A model generated the notes under the pieces. It did not search any database, was not told where the DNA came from, and was given only the letters and a program-made list of their open reading frames with translations. Positions 46,120 to 58,285 of a DNA stretch of 64,000 nucleotides are shown here, one piece after another (within the stretch, counting starts at the first letter, position 1; each line of letters opens with the position of its first letter). The position numbers and the translations under genes were made by a program. The stretch is from positions 124,001-188,000 of the forward strand of contig JBLDXI010000017.1 of assembly GCA_047495785.1 (NCBI GenBank). Direction: 5' to 3'. The DNA comes from Lepidodermella squamata. Lineage: Eukaryota > Gastrotricha.

Positions 46120-49062
46120 CTAACCTTCCTCAGATCCTTGAGCATGATTACTCATCGCCGATGAGTTGTGACTGCGAGACTGCGGCTGTTCGTCAGCGAA
46201 ATCCGGCCCAGTGCTCAGAATTTTCACCGGCTCCTGGCTGCGGGACGCAACCATTTTCAACACCAGCGTCTGCAACTCGGCCATTCGCGTTTTCATCGCC
46301 GCCCGTTCACTCGTCAATTGAGCCATAAACTTCGCATTCTCCTCCGATTGCTGCTTCAACGTATTGCGCTGCTTTTGATACAACGTGATATACTCGCCAA
46401 TTGTATCAGTTTCAGACTGCAGTTGAATGACCAAATGCTCGAGGCGCTCTTTTTGGTCTAGCAAATCCGCTTTTTCACGCATAACTCGGCCGAATCGATC
46501 TTCAAGCTGCAGCAACGCATTTTGAACAGTTTCAACCTGTTCAGCCTTATTTTGCGAGGCGAACGCTTGCAAATCAATCGGTTCACTCTGCTTCGAATTC
46601 TGCTGAAGCAAATTAATCTTCTGCTCTAATTCCTCGATTTTCTTCGAACAAGCCTCGTGATTTTCAACGACTTGAACCGGCTGAGACTCGGCGAATGAAC
46701 TCGCGACTAATTGCGATTGCAGCTCGTTGATTTTCTGCATACACTCCGTGTGATCATTTTTCGGCCCATTTTCGAGCTCGGCGATTTTCTTCTCGTAATT
46801 TTCTTGCAATTTAACGCTCTCGAATATCTTCTGCTGGAACTCAACGAGTCGTTTTTCGTAATTTTCCTGTGATTTCAAGCAATCAGCGTGGTCTATTTTG
46901 CCCTTCTCCGCAATTTTCGCCTCCAATTGCGAGATTTTTCGCTGGCAAGCCTCGTGATTACGAGCCTGGTGTGAAATTCTCGTAATTTCCGCCTCTAATT
47001 CATTCACTTTCTGGTGGCACGAATCGTGACTGGCCGATTTCTGAAGTTCCGAAATTTGAGCCTGTAATTCAGCGATTTTTCGATTGCACTCCTCGTGATT
47101 CTCTGGCATGCCAAGGCCTTGAATTTGCGCAGCCTCAAGCCGCCTGGTACTAGACACCAACTGCTCAGCCAATTCCGCTTTTTCATTCGTAATTCGAACA
47201 AAAGCGGTTTGCAACTCCTCAAATTCCTGTTTCAACTTCGCATTTTGGCCTAAAGCTCGCGATAAGGCCGTTTTAACGTCCTCGACATTCGCCAGCACAG
47301 ATCGATAGTCGTTCTGCGCCCGTTCCAACTCGACAATTCTCGACCGCAGCGTGTCGATAGTCGCGTCCTTATCAACAACAGCCTGGTGGAAATGAACGTT
47401 ATTCGCGACTAGTTCCTCCAAATCCTTCTTCGCCTGGTTCAATTGTTGCGATAACGACGCAATCATCTGCTCTCTAGCCTTGTCATTCGAATCATCTTTC
47501 GTAACCAAATTTTCATTTTGAACCGACTGCTGTTGATTCAATTGATACGAAAGTTGTCCTAGTTGCGTTTCTAAAGCGGAATTTCGCGCTAAATGGCCGT
47601 CAATTTCGTGATTTAAAGCTCGAATCCGGTCATTTAGGTCTTTAATATGCTCCTCTAGACCGGTTAAATCAGTCTCATGCCGTCGTTTAAAGTTGTCCTT
47701 CTCCGTTTTCAGCGACTCGGCAGTTTCATTCGCCGCTTTTAGAAGTCTTTCCAACTCGGCTTTCTCGAGTTTCAACTTCTCATTCTGGGCGCTGAGTTGC
47801 TGCGACTCTGACACGTCAGATTTTGAAGCATTTGCGCTCAGTTGCTCCAGGTACACCTTCGTCATTGACAACTCGTTTTTCAACGAGGCGAAATTTGCGG
47901 CTAGTGATGAGCATTCGCTCTCTTTGTTCAAGAATCGCTCTTGCAAATCGTCGTGCCGCCGTTTCAGCTCTTGCGTGGATTGAGAGATCGAAGCGTTTTC
48001 AGCGCGCAATTTTTCGACTTGACGAGTCAGATCGGCGGTGATTTTTTCGGATTTTTGAAGCTGTTCCACGGATTGAGCGGCTTGCTTTTCGAGGTCGGCA
48101 ACTTTCGACCGAGATGCATTAAGACGGCCAGTCAACTCTTGGTTTTCATCTAATAACATGAGAAAAAAAATTAATATCCATCTTAGGTCATAATAATTTT
48201 TTTCTTACTTTGCCTCGCTTCTGCAGCAAGTTTAGTCTGGCTAAGGGCGGCTTGAAGTTGAGATTTTTCGCCCACAAGAATGCCAATAGTTTGAGCGTGA
48301 ATTTGAATTTGTTCCCGCAATTGACCCAGCTGCAATTGCATCTGCTCACCAAACGCCTCTCGCTCATCCAAAATTTGCTTTTGCAACGAAACGTTGTATG
48401 ACTTCTATAAAAATTACGAAGAAATAACACTGAAGTGAAAAATAAAAAAATATTCCGCTAACCAATTCTTCAATTTGAGACAATAATTGTGGATCAGCAG
48501 TTGTGGTTATGTTAGCACTTAGATGAGATGATTCGACAAAATGTCCTTGCGAAGGGGACAAATTGCGTTCCAGCTGCAATCGCTCGATCTAAATTTCGAA
48601 TAAATAGTCAAAATCAATTAATTTCAATATTTTTCAACGAACATCATCAACAGGTGCCGGCTGAGCGATATATTGAGGTGGCTGCGGAACAGGAGGTGCG
48701 AAATGATTATTTTGATTGTTAAAGCCATTATCAAATGTCGGCACTACAGCGGGATTTTGCTGGTAGGTAGGCTGTGAACCGTGACTTCCGTTAAGGCGGC
48801 CACTTCCAACACTACGGTGCTCTTCTTCTGCAGATCCATGATGTGAATTGTGCTGAAATTGGACATTAATATAAAAAAAACTGATTAGAAATCTCTAAAA
48901 AAATGATTACCTCAATTCTCTCCAGCGTCGGATCAACTTGACGTTTTTGGAATTCTTTCAGCTGGAATAATTCGCAGTTTTATTAAATGACTCCCATCAA
49001 TAAAGCAAACGAACCCGTCTTTTAGCTGCTGACAACTTTTTTGCCTTTTCGTCTCCATTCAT
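46120..49062 (-). CDS. GOLGA2: Golgi matrix protein GM130 (golgin A2)
   Basis: Six exons join in phase: 49062-49015, 48961-48911, 48852-48643, 48588-48463, 48404-48209 and 48149-46120, giving 886 aa (human about 1000). GM130 is a long coiled-coil tether on cis-Golgi membranes that binds p115, GRASP65 and Rab1. The N-terminus [17 protein letters not shown] matches the conserved basic start of GM130; exon 5 carries the diagnostic [19 protein letters not shown], and near the C-terminus [16 protein letters not shown] matches the family. Between them is almost continuous heptad-repeat coiled coil, including repeated NHEAC-K-I-ELE-type units about 28 residues apart in the last exon. PCMTD lies 357 bp upstream on the same strand. 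Confidence 0.93.
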
Positions 49063-49418
49063 CGTACCGTCCACGTACAACGCAATAAAGTAATAAATAA
49101 ATACTGCAAGACTTCAACCTAAAAATACGTCAAAGGTTGGTGAATCATTCAATTATATCGCTCAATTTTACATTTCTTTAATAATAAAAGCAGAGTGGAA
49201 AACATATTACAAAATAAAACAATCAAGGCCTCTGTGTTTTTTAGGGTCGCCGAGGACGGTTAGTATTAATTAGTGATAAGCTTATAAGACAATCGCTCGT
49301 ACAAACAAAGAGATGCTAAATTGCAATTATTTCACACAAATAATAACATTAACAATCGTCAAAAACGAGGTGAACATTTAAATTGTAGCCCCAGTTACGT
49401 ATAAAAAAAACAATCATG

Positions 49419-51083
49419 TCAAGGAAGCGGCTTTTCTTCGGCAATTTTCATCGGTTCTTCAGGAATATCAGGCGGAGGAGGTGGTGGTGGGTCTCGATAG
49501 TACAGCAGAAATGCTTCCAAACTATTCGGAAGTTCAAGATCGTGGATTTTCTCGTGCAAAAATCGTGAAAGACGTCGCCCAGTAGTCTCAACGGGTGGTT
49601 TTTCCTTCGCTGGACTCGATAGTTGAGAACTCGGCCCTGAACCGGTTGTTTCCTTCTGCTTTTTCGCCTCTTCGACTGTTGAATGAGACGAAACTCGACG
49701 CCGCCGGCGGTTCGGGCTCGAGGTTTGGTCTTCTGGACCATTCTCATCACGACGTGCCTGCGTCATTCGACGAGATTCTAACAATAAACGCAATAAGTTT
49801 GGCAACTGAGGGCGAGTCTGGCCCGCCTCGTTAGAAGAAGTGTTACCCGCCTGTTCAGCTTGCTCGAGTTCCTGAACTTCTTCTCCTTCTTCGTCTCCTT
49901 CTTCTCCTCCTTGATCTTCTTCAACCGATTCTGCAGACGATTCGTGAGCTTCACGAGCTGGCTCGACTTCATCTGCTTCTTCTTCACTCGAAGAAGCATT
50001 TTCCGAGATTATGACTACACCGAAATTATTTCCAATTGAAAGATACCGAGTTCTTCTCCGCCGCGGTCTCTGCCGTTCTTCTGCGATACCATTTTCACTC
50101 TCGATAGTTTGATTTTCATCTTCGTCGTCCTCCTCTCGTCCTCGCTTGTTCTTCTGTGCTTCGCGGTCGAATTTCCGTTTCTGTAGCAGATCCGGATTCT
50201 GAGCAGTCAGATTATTGCGAATGTGGCGTCGGATGACCACTCGACACGCTTGCTGAAGACTTAGAGGCATGATATCGGGTAATACTGGGACTCGGTCGCG
50301 AATGGCTGGCAATATAGTATTAGCGCCAATTTGAGGAGGTTCGAAAGAAGCGTTTGAATCATCAGAATCGGACCCAGTTCCATCTTGATTGTCAACGGGC
50401 GGTTCAGAAGGTTTAGGAGTAATCAGGCTAGCGAAAGAAACAGGCATCCGATCCTTATGCGACCAGGTTAGGCCATCTTCCGACAACCTAAATTGCACTA
50501 ATCGATCGGAAACTGGGACGACAAGAATGCCACCAGGTTTGAGTAACGCTTTCAATTTCCCGAGTTGGCCTTCAGGACAAGCAGCGCCGCAATAAATCCG
50601 ATCATAACGCTGACGAGATGAGCAAAGCAAGCAATTACCCACAACAAAAATCGGCTGACAAATGTCATCCAACTCGTCATAGGAATCTGCCTTAAGAATG
50701 AAAGAATTTAAACGCTGCGATGCATATTTGACGACATCAGGGTGCAATTCGACGCCGTGATTCACTCCGTAGGGTCCCAGGGCAATCCCGACCATTGTCG
50801 AGAGGTAGCCCGTGCCTGAGCCGAGATTTAGGAAAGACAAACCAGGTCTCAATTCCAAAGCTTCCAAGACTTCTGAGTAAATGCATGGGGCTGACATGTG
50901 GATATTTCCAGAGCGCCACGCAGTGTCTCGATAAGCTTGCTCAGCATGATCTGGCAGAAAGTAATGGCCACGATCGACCGCTCGAAACAAGCTCTCCACC
51001 AAATCAGATTTGATATAATTTCCTTCAGCAAGCTTATCGGTCAAGTCATCATTGTCTTTGCCAGTTGAAACAGCTCCTCCCAT
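49419..51083 (-). CDS. PCMTD1: PCMTD family protein (isoaspartate methyltransferase-like with SOCS-box-type C-terminus)
   Basis: Single-exon frame of 554 aa. I chose the ATG at 51083 because MGGAVSTGKDNDDL matches the conserved, probably myristoylated start of PCMTD1/2; an in-frame ATG 13 codons upstream is less likely. The first 230 residues are PIMT-like: SAPCIYSEVLEAL (64-76), the S-adenosylmethionine loop LNLGSGTGYLS (85-95) and DRIYCGAACPEGQ. The family binds AdoMet and is proposed to act as a CUL5 ubiquitin-ligase adaptor rather than a simple repair enzyme. The C-terminus LPNSLEAFLLYYRD matches the human end. The middle holds a long acidic, glutamate-rich insert absent from the 357-aa human protein. 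Confidence 0.93.
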   Translation of the reverse strand: MGGAVSTGKDNDDLTDKLAEGNYIKSDLVESLFRAVDRGHYFLPDHAEQAYRDTAWRSGNIHMSAPCIYSEVLEALELRPGLSFLNLGSGTGYLSTMVGIALGPYGVNHGVELHPDVVKYASQRLNSFILKADSYDELDDICQPIFVVGNCLLCSSRQRYDRIYCGAACPEGQLGKLKALLKPGGILVVPVSDRLVQFRLSEDGLTWSHKDRMPVSFASLITPKPSEPPVDNQDGTGSDSDDSNASFEPPQIGANTILPAIRDRVPVLPDIMPLSLQQACRVVIRRHIRNNLTAQNPDLLQKRKFDREAQKNKRGREEDDEDENQTIESENGIAEERQRPRRRRTRYLSIGNNFGVVIISENASSSEEEADEVEPAREAHESSAESVEEDQGGEEGDEEGEEVQELEQAEQAGNTSSNEAGQTRPQLPNLLRLLLESRRMTQARRDENGPEDQTSSPNRRRRRVSSHSTVEEAKKQKETTGSGPSSQLSSPAKEKPPVETTGRRLSRFLHEKIHDLELPNSLEAFLLYYRDPPPPPPPDIPEEPMKIAEEKPLP

Positions 51084-51831
51084 GTTAATATCTAAAAAAG
51101 GCAGATAATCGAACACTGTCACATATCAGTTAATAAAACTAAAATGAAGGGTGAAGGATTTCGAAAGCCGACCTAAGAACAGACGAGAGTAAAATCCAAA
51201 CAGCCTACTACGTAAGTAACCAGGAATAGACTCAATCACATATAAATATAAATAGGTCATCGTCGTCATTTGAGGTCAGTTTGATCGGGTCATCGTCGCG
51301 ATTTTTTGGCAAAAAAAACTTTCCTTTATTTTTAGAAAAATATTATTTTTCAGAAGAAGCTTTCATCTCGAGCTAAACAGTTTAAAAAATGTTTTTCAAA
51401 CTTTTCGAATAGTTTTGTTAATTTATATCTGTGAAAATCATGCCAGCATTTATTTGGCGCTTCTTTTGTGCCCGTTTAATGTTTTGAAGTACGCGCCATT
51501 TCAGAAGTGCAGGTCATGTCCGCAGTGTTGGCTGTTGGTTGTCACAGTGCGTTTGAAGTCCGAGAAAGTGTTGCAAAACTTGTCAACAGTTCTGCCCTTT
51601 CATATTTTTCAGTTTTTTGACTTCGTATTTTCGGATGCCATCTTGGTGGGAGTCTGTTACAATAAGGGATATGGGATTTTTTATTTTTTTGACTACTTAT
51701 TTTCCTGTCTTAAATGTCTACGCTTTTATCATTTTTGATTTTGAAGTTCCGAATCGTCACTGCTAACCCTAATATCCCCCTCTTATCTCAGAAGCATTCA
51801 GAATTTTTCTCTTTTTTTAGAGATTTTTCAA
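51084..51831. promoter_or_regulatory. divergent intergenic region between PCMTD and atlastin
   Basis: 748 bp between two head-to-head genes, so it must hold both promoters. A splice-acceptor-like TTTTTTTAG ends 13 bp before the atlastin ATG, suggesting a 5' UTR intron or a trans-splice site. No TATA box is obvious. Confidence 0.5.
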
Positions 51832-53466
51832 ATGTCCTCTGAAGAAACTGTATCCTCTACAACAAAGGATATGGCTCCTATGCTCGAGGGCTACCCTGTT
51901 GAGGTTATACGTTCCACCGAAGGTCACGGCTACGAGCTTAATGTTGCAGACTTAGAGGCATTGCTTACTAATCCAGCTATTCGCAATAAACCAGTTGTAA
52001 TTGTGTCCGTTGCTGGTGCCTTTAGAAAGGGCAAGTCATTCATGCTCGACTTTTTCTTGCGATTCCTCGAAGCAGAAGATCCCGAACAATGGCTTGGCTC
52101 GCCCGACGCGCCGCTGGAAGGTTTTCACTGGCGGGGAGGCGTCGAACGAGACACCGCTGGTATTCTGCTGTGGAGCAAACCCTTCATCAAGAAAACCAGC
52201 AAGGGAGAAACAGTCGTATTGCTTATGGACACTCAAGGGGCGTTCGACTGCGACTCTACCGTTAAAGACTGCGCTACAGTTTTCGCTCTGGCCACCATGA
52301 TAGCTTCTATTCAAATTTACAATCTTCAAGGCAATCTTCAGGAAAACGACCTTCAGCACCTTCAGCTGTTTACTGAGTACGGCAGGATCGCTCTGGCGGA
52401 AGTCGACAACAAACCTTTTCAAAAACTTGTTTTTCTCATTCGTGATTGGCCTGTGCCGTACGAGTATGATTATGGCTGGGAAGGTGGCAGCAAACTTCTC
52501 GAGAAGAAACTTTCTATCGAAGAGCGTCACAAAGAGCTTCAAAGCGTACGCTCCCATATCAAGACATGCTTTGAATCGACAGCTTGCTTTTTGATGCCTC
52601 ATCCCGGCCGGGTCGTAGCAACTAGCCCTCAGTTCAAAGGTCAGCTTCGGGATATCGACCCCGAATTTATCCAGAATTTGAATGTTTTCGTTCCTGGAAT
52701 TCTGGGGTCTGAAAACTTGGTACCGAAAGAGATAAACGGAAGCACGCTAACTTGCGATGACTTGTTTCATTACTTCAAAGCCTATTCTAAAGTCTTCCAA
52801 GGCACTGATTTGCCTGAGCCGAAGAGCATCTTACATGCCACAGCTGAGGCTAACAATCTAGCGGCATTGAATGCTGCGAAAAAGAAATACACCGAGGAAA
52901 TGGAGGTCATGGTTGGCGGATCGAAGCCGTATCTGAACCCCGAACTCTTGAAACGAGAGCATGAAACTCTATCGAAAGAAACTCGAAAAGTATTCAATGG
53001 CGTGAAGAAAATGGGCGGCAAGGAGTTCAGCCAAGCGTACGAAGACGAGCTCGATCAATTCATCGCCGATCGCTTCGTCGAGTATCAGAAGCAGAATGAA
53101 GGCAAAAATATTTTCGGTGGTCTCAAAGTTCCGATTGTTTTGATATTTCTCGCATTTATCTGCCACATCGCTGTCGGCATTTTGATTTTCGTCCGCTTGC
53201 CGACCATTGTTTACATGCCGTTCAATTTGATCTTCTGGGTGTCGCTCGGTCTCTTGTGTACTTGGGTCTATGTTAAATACAGTGGAAATTATCCAGAAAT
53301 TGGCGCTAACATTGAGCAATTAGTCGAGATGCTGATACAAAACGTGAGTGAAGAATTTTTTTAATGAATTTCTGTTAATTTTTTTTAATTTCAGTATTCG
53401 AGCATTATAACGGGCAATGTAATTGTCGCGAATCGTAACCCGATAGCTCATCGTCACGCGGATTGA
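51832..53466 (+). CDS. ATL: atlastin, ER membrane-fusion GTPase
   Basis: Two exons (51832-53343 and 53395-53466) join in phase to give 527 aa, close to human atlastin-1 (558). Atlastins fuse ER tubules. The dynamin-like GTPase domain shows the P-loop AGAFRKGKS (61-69), the switch-region Thr in ERDTAG, DTQG (133-136) and the RD motif in FLIRDWPVP (204-205). A three-helix middle domain follows. Two closely spaced membrane segments lie at about 430-485 (VPIVLIFLAFICHIAVGIL and LIFWVSLGLLCTWVYV), with a short amphipathic cytosolic tail that continues into exon 2. The gene is divergent from PCMTD and convergent with the orphan gene at 54187. Confidence 0.96.
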
Positions 53467-54186
53467 AGACGCGAAAAAACTCGCCGTAGCAGTCCTTCGA
53501 TTTGCCAGCTTCTTCTGTTGTTTTATCTTACCGCGGCTGAAATTCCAAACACGCTGAGCTGAATTTAACAATTTGGGTTCAACTATCGGTCTTTGCCTCT
53601 CCACGTCATTTTCATTTTTCTCGTGCCTCGTTTTTCGTCTCAGTTTTCTTGTCTTCTGTTTTTTCGCTCCGTTTTTTTGAAACCGATGAGCGGCCGTATT
53701 ATAATTAGAGATTTGCATGTTTTGATAGCTATGGATGAATGTGCCTTGAAAAGGGGAAAAACTCGTGCGATTGAAGGTGCTTGCTCTAAAGTACAGATAA
53801 CTATATCCACTGGCATGTCCAAGAGTGCTAAGAAAACCCGTGTGTGGTTACCTCTAGTTGGAAAAATTGAAAACCAGTGAAAAATCACGATCCTTTAGAC
53901 ATTTATCGCGCTTTTTTCTATATTTCTGTATTCGAGAATTTTCATCTATCGTATAAATGTTAATAGAGAAAACAGTAGAACATATTGAAATAGATATATA
54001 TGGTGTCGAGGCGATGAATGATATAATCATGAGTGGTTACAACTGTTTAGTCTCTGACGTTTTTTTTGATGAAAATTTGACGGTCAAAACAAGTGAAAAT
54101 AAAACCTATAATGTGGAAATTTCGTTGCTTTGATTTTTAGCGGGCAGCATTCGATAAATTGCTGATTTGCTGCTGGATCGGGCGCC
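53467..54186. other. atlastin 3' region
   Basis: Probable 3' UTR. The frames at 53593-53888 overlap on both strands and have no support. Confidence 0.4.
54098..54103 (+). terminator. AATAAA polyadenylation signal, probably for atlastin
   Basis: Consensus AATAAA 632 bp after the atlastin stop and 84 bp before the end of the convergent orphan gene. Confidence 0.4.
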
Positions 54187-57100
54187 TTACTCGTCCCGGT
54201 TGTTTCGCTTGAGTCCTATGTAAAATAAATAATTATGCAAACAAGAAATGAACAAGAAAATGGCTAACACAAGAGTTCTAGTGATGGAAAGAGCCGCCAT
54301 GTAACCTCCGAAAACGAAATTTCCGCCCAGCGATTGGCCCGGAGGACTCGTTGGGTCGAAATATAGGCCTGCAATTGCGGTCCCTTGTTCCCCAGCTGCT
54401 GTAGTCGATGGAGCAGATGCCGGAGCGTTGAATGAGGGAGGGGGCGGAGCTAAGGCCGAAGCTGTGGCTGTAGTAGTTGTCATCCCTATCAACGTCTTCC
54501 CAGTCTCCTCTTTCGTCAAAGCGTTCTCTTTAAAGCCCATGGCTTGAATTTCTTCAGATGTGAGAGGCAGCGGGACCATGTGAAGAGCGGATGAGATTTT
54601 GTGCGTTGGCCTTGGCGGTTCGACAACCGTAACCGCGGCTCCATCATTAGAGGGTGGGTTTGCTGAATTATCGGTAGCACCAGGTAATTGCGGTGGCGGG
54701 TTTCCACCAGCACCAGGTGTTGTGAGTAGACCCGGCTGATTCTGCGGCTGAGATTGCTCTGGATTAGCGGGCGGCTGTTGCGCCGGATCGGCCGTTATAG
54801 TAATTTTTGGACCCTGGGCAACAACACTTATTTCATTTATTTCTTGCATCACAGACTGCAGAAACTGCTCGCCATAGGTGCTGTTTGGGGTGTTGCGGAT
54901 AGCTAGCATAATTGTTTGAACTTGGGGTACTATAAGAGCGATAAAAACTAAATTATATCATTCCTTATATAAACAAAACTCACGCTTAGCAGCATGAATT
55001 GAAGCTTGATACATCTTCAAACCAACAGTGTTTTGTTTTAGCGAAGTAACAAAATTAGGCGGGGCTGGGCTTAGCGATGAACGGCGACTACTGGCTCCCG
55101 AGGCGATCGAGTGTCTCGACCCGTGAAGTCGGCTCTTTCCACCCAGAAAATTCGCTGTGGTGTTGGTAGTAGTAGTAGTAGCCGTAGTCATATTACTAGC
55201 TCGACGGTCTTCCTTCTCCTTAGCAGCTTTATCTTTATCTTTATCTTTATCCTTATGCTTACTCTCCTTTTCGTGCTCAACAGGCATTTGAAGGAATTTG
55301 CCTTTACCTTTTGACGGGCCAGGAGCGGCCAGTGCTTCCTTCTTATCACCCTTTCCTTTCCCTGCTTTCGTAACAGAGGCTTCGGCAGTGACCTTCTTTG
55401 ATTGTTTATGCGAAGTTACATATGTGGCACCACCATCGGAAGAATCATCGTCACCGTCAGAGCTCGCAGGAGGAGCGATCGAGGATCGGCGGGATCTATT
55501 CGCTTCCGAACCCGCCGGGGATTTCGCGCCATCATCAGGGTCTGTTTTTAATTGTTCAGGCCTTGGCACAAAGCTTGGCGTAGCGTTGAACCACACGAAA
55601 TGCCCGCTTTCCGCAGCGAAACAAACCATGTCTAAAATATCACCGCTCCTCGCTTTTACCAGGGGATGATTGTGAATGGGAGGGACATCGTTCGGGTGAT
55701 GGCCGTAGAACATTTCGTCAGCGACTTCTACGTCAGATGAAACATCTCCGAAGACAAGCACGACTTTGACAGATTTAAAGCGCTCGTCATCCAACACAGC
55801 TGTTGTGAATTCTTCATCATTGAGCTCTATGCTTTTAATGACTTCGGTACTCGCACGTTCGGCTGCAATAGCTTCGATGCGCCTGCGAGCCACCTTGCTG
55901 AAACATCCTAGTCCATAGACGAAAACTGATTCCAGAGGGCCCATGGGAAGAGATGCTTGCATTCTGATGACGTGAAGCAGTCTAACCAGGCCTGAAAGTT
56001 GGTTTGGGGTAGTTAGACCTGTCACAACGAAGCTCACAGGAACATGGGGCATTTCAACCTCAGCTCCAGGAATCGGGACAACTGGCGCAACTGTTTGACC
56101 AACATGAGCAGTTGGCAGGAAATTAATAGCAGCGTAGAGAGCGAATGCTGAAAATCTGTCTTGGCATCGGTAGCTGAGTTTAACGGCTGCGGAAAGGTTC
56201 ACGGATTGGACCGTCACCTCTTTAGCCGGTTTGACTGGATCTTCTTGCTCGGTTTTAGTTTCTTTAATATGAACTATCACGTGATGAGTTTCCTCATCTT
56301 CCTCCTCATCCTCCTCAGCTAACGTAGACATTTTACCGTCACTCTTAGTCGACGCCTGCGTTAAATGTTTCTCCAGGAGTTGATGAGTTTCCAACATAAT
56401 AGAATCGAGCATAACTTGCCGCGAAACGCAATCGGCTGGAATCGTCAGTGCGAATCTGAGGTTCTTCTCTCGCGGCAAAAAGTTGGCACCAGTTGGCTTG
56501 GGATGCTCGTTTCCATGATCACGAGAAAATACGGACACAAAATTGCGCTTTGCAGCCGCTTCTTCAGCAGCTAGGGCGACCAAAGCTTCGTTTTTGCTGA
56601 ACATGAAATTCTGGAGAAAGTCAGCGCCGAGAGATTCACAAATGAAAAGCTGAGCGTCTTGAAATCTACAGAAAAAATAGTGTTTATTGCTTTTATTTTG
56701 CTTTGGTTTGCTAACTCATCAGGCAGTAGTAGATAGACCATCCCATCCCGTTTACCCGATATCGCGGATTGTTCTATCGAAATCTTCGACTGTTCTTCCT
56801 CGGTCAGCATCAGTGAAATCTGCCGAACTTGTGCTCCAATGTGGAGCTTTGCGAAAGCAGCACAAATCTTGACGCGGGCTCCAGTGATATACTTCCTAGC
56901 GATCTAAATAACCAAATATTCTGATCTTGATCAAGAATTCTGGGTTACTTACCTGAACTGCTTCGTATTTAGGCTCCAGTTCAGCCTGAGGCCGAACCAC
57001 GAAATCGCTTTCGTAGTAGTACAGGGCAAGAATTGCGAAAATATAGAAATCTTCGTCAGAATAACCACAATCTGAAGGAGCGCGTACTACGAGCCTCTCA

Positions 57101-58085
57101 TCGTGAGATCTCTCATCAGGGTGCTCAGGGTCAACTGGTTCCTTTACCTCCTCGAACAGCTTAGCTTTGCATAGCGCCTTAGCCACGATTTTCTCGTCTG
57201 AATTAGATCATAATTATGGATATAAACAATTAAATTTGTCTGAATGCTTACAAATTCGAGATTTGATTAGCAATCGTAACACCTCGTGCTTCTCCTTCAG
57301 ATTCAAGTCATCGAGCTCCATGACGATACCGGTAATATGGGAAAATGCCATGGTATCAACAGCGTTGAGATTCACGTGCTTGAACTGGGATTCTCCTAGA
57401 GTTGCCTCATTCAGCATGGCCTTCATGAAGGCTGGCGGCATAACACTGCTACGTCTGCGGGACATATCAACAGGTGCGTTAGAATCGATCCATTTTCCGA
57501 TGTCTCCAACAGATTTTAAGCTAGACATACGACGGTTGGGCAACGCAGCGTTAGCTTGGCGACGATCTACAGGTGGCGGCTCTTCGTGTTTTACTACGTT
57601 GGGCGGGGTTGAGGGATGAGCTTTGAGTGAAATGATTGAATCACTTCGTATCTATTGAAACATTCTAAATTTGGTTTAGAAATATAATAATAGCTTACGT
57701 GAGTATCATGGGGCTCAGGGCTAGCACTAGACAGGATGAACGTTGGCATTGGCACGGAGATTGTTGTTCCTCCCTTGCTCTCAGTTTCGTGATGGTAATC
57801 TTCTTCCTCTTCTATCACAATCGCGATCGAACTTCGCTGCATATCCCCAGTCTGCCGTCCTTCTGATGAAGAAACCGTTGATAGAGTCTTCTGCTGGATT
57901 TCCCCCTCCAATACATCATGCTTCGGCCCACCGTCCTCCAAAACCTTCCATAGCTCATTAAGAAGTTTGTCATTGAACAGCAACCGGCGGCAGCTATAAA
58001 TTCGGTACAAATCGGCGGTGCATTGCACTATCTTATCCGCAATGTTTGCATGGATTTTACGCAGCGTGTAGGCTTGTTGTGGCAT
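54187..58085 (-). CDS. orphan 1214-aa protein with a C-terminal membrane anchor
   Basis: Six exons join in phase: 58085-57699, 57651-57252, 57197-56953, 56903-56716, 56665-54984 and 54929-54187. The N-terminus is helical (IHANIADKIVQCTADLYRI). The middle, about residues 230-720, is a folded-looking alpha/beta region (for example FVVTGLTTPNQLSGLVRLL, SVFVYGLGCFSKVARRRIE). After it come S/K/D-rich low-complexity stretches (a run of KD repeats) and a proline-rich region. One hydrophobic segment 15 residues from the end (LVLAIFLFISCLHNYLFYI) with no signal peptide suggests a tail-anchored membrane protein. I recognise no domain. Its ATG is 200 bp downstream of the receptor cluster on the same strand. 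Confidence 0.8.
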
Positions 58086-58285
58086 CTCCTTATGCGTTTA
58101 TCGAAAGCGGAAAACGGAGAATGCGTCATGTGAATGGGAATGAGAGGAAGTAAGCTCTCGGTCAATCTGCAATCAGGTCACGCAATCATTAGGTGCCATA
58201 GCAACGCGTCTTGCTATATCGCTGAAATGACTCGATCGCGAGATGGGAGCCACCTTTAATCTGTTGTTTTTATTTACGCGCTCAT

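Noticed and set aside
51415-51738. 107-codon plus-strand frame before atlastin
   Set aside because: Hydrophobic translation of T-rich DNA between two divergent promoters; ends before atlastin and is not in phase with it.
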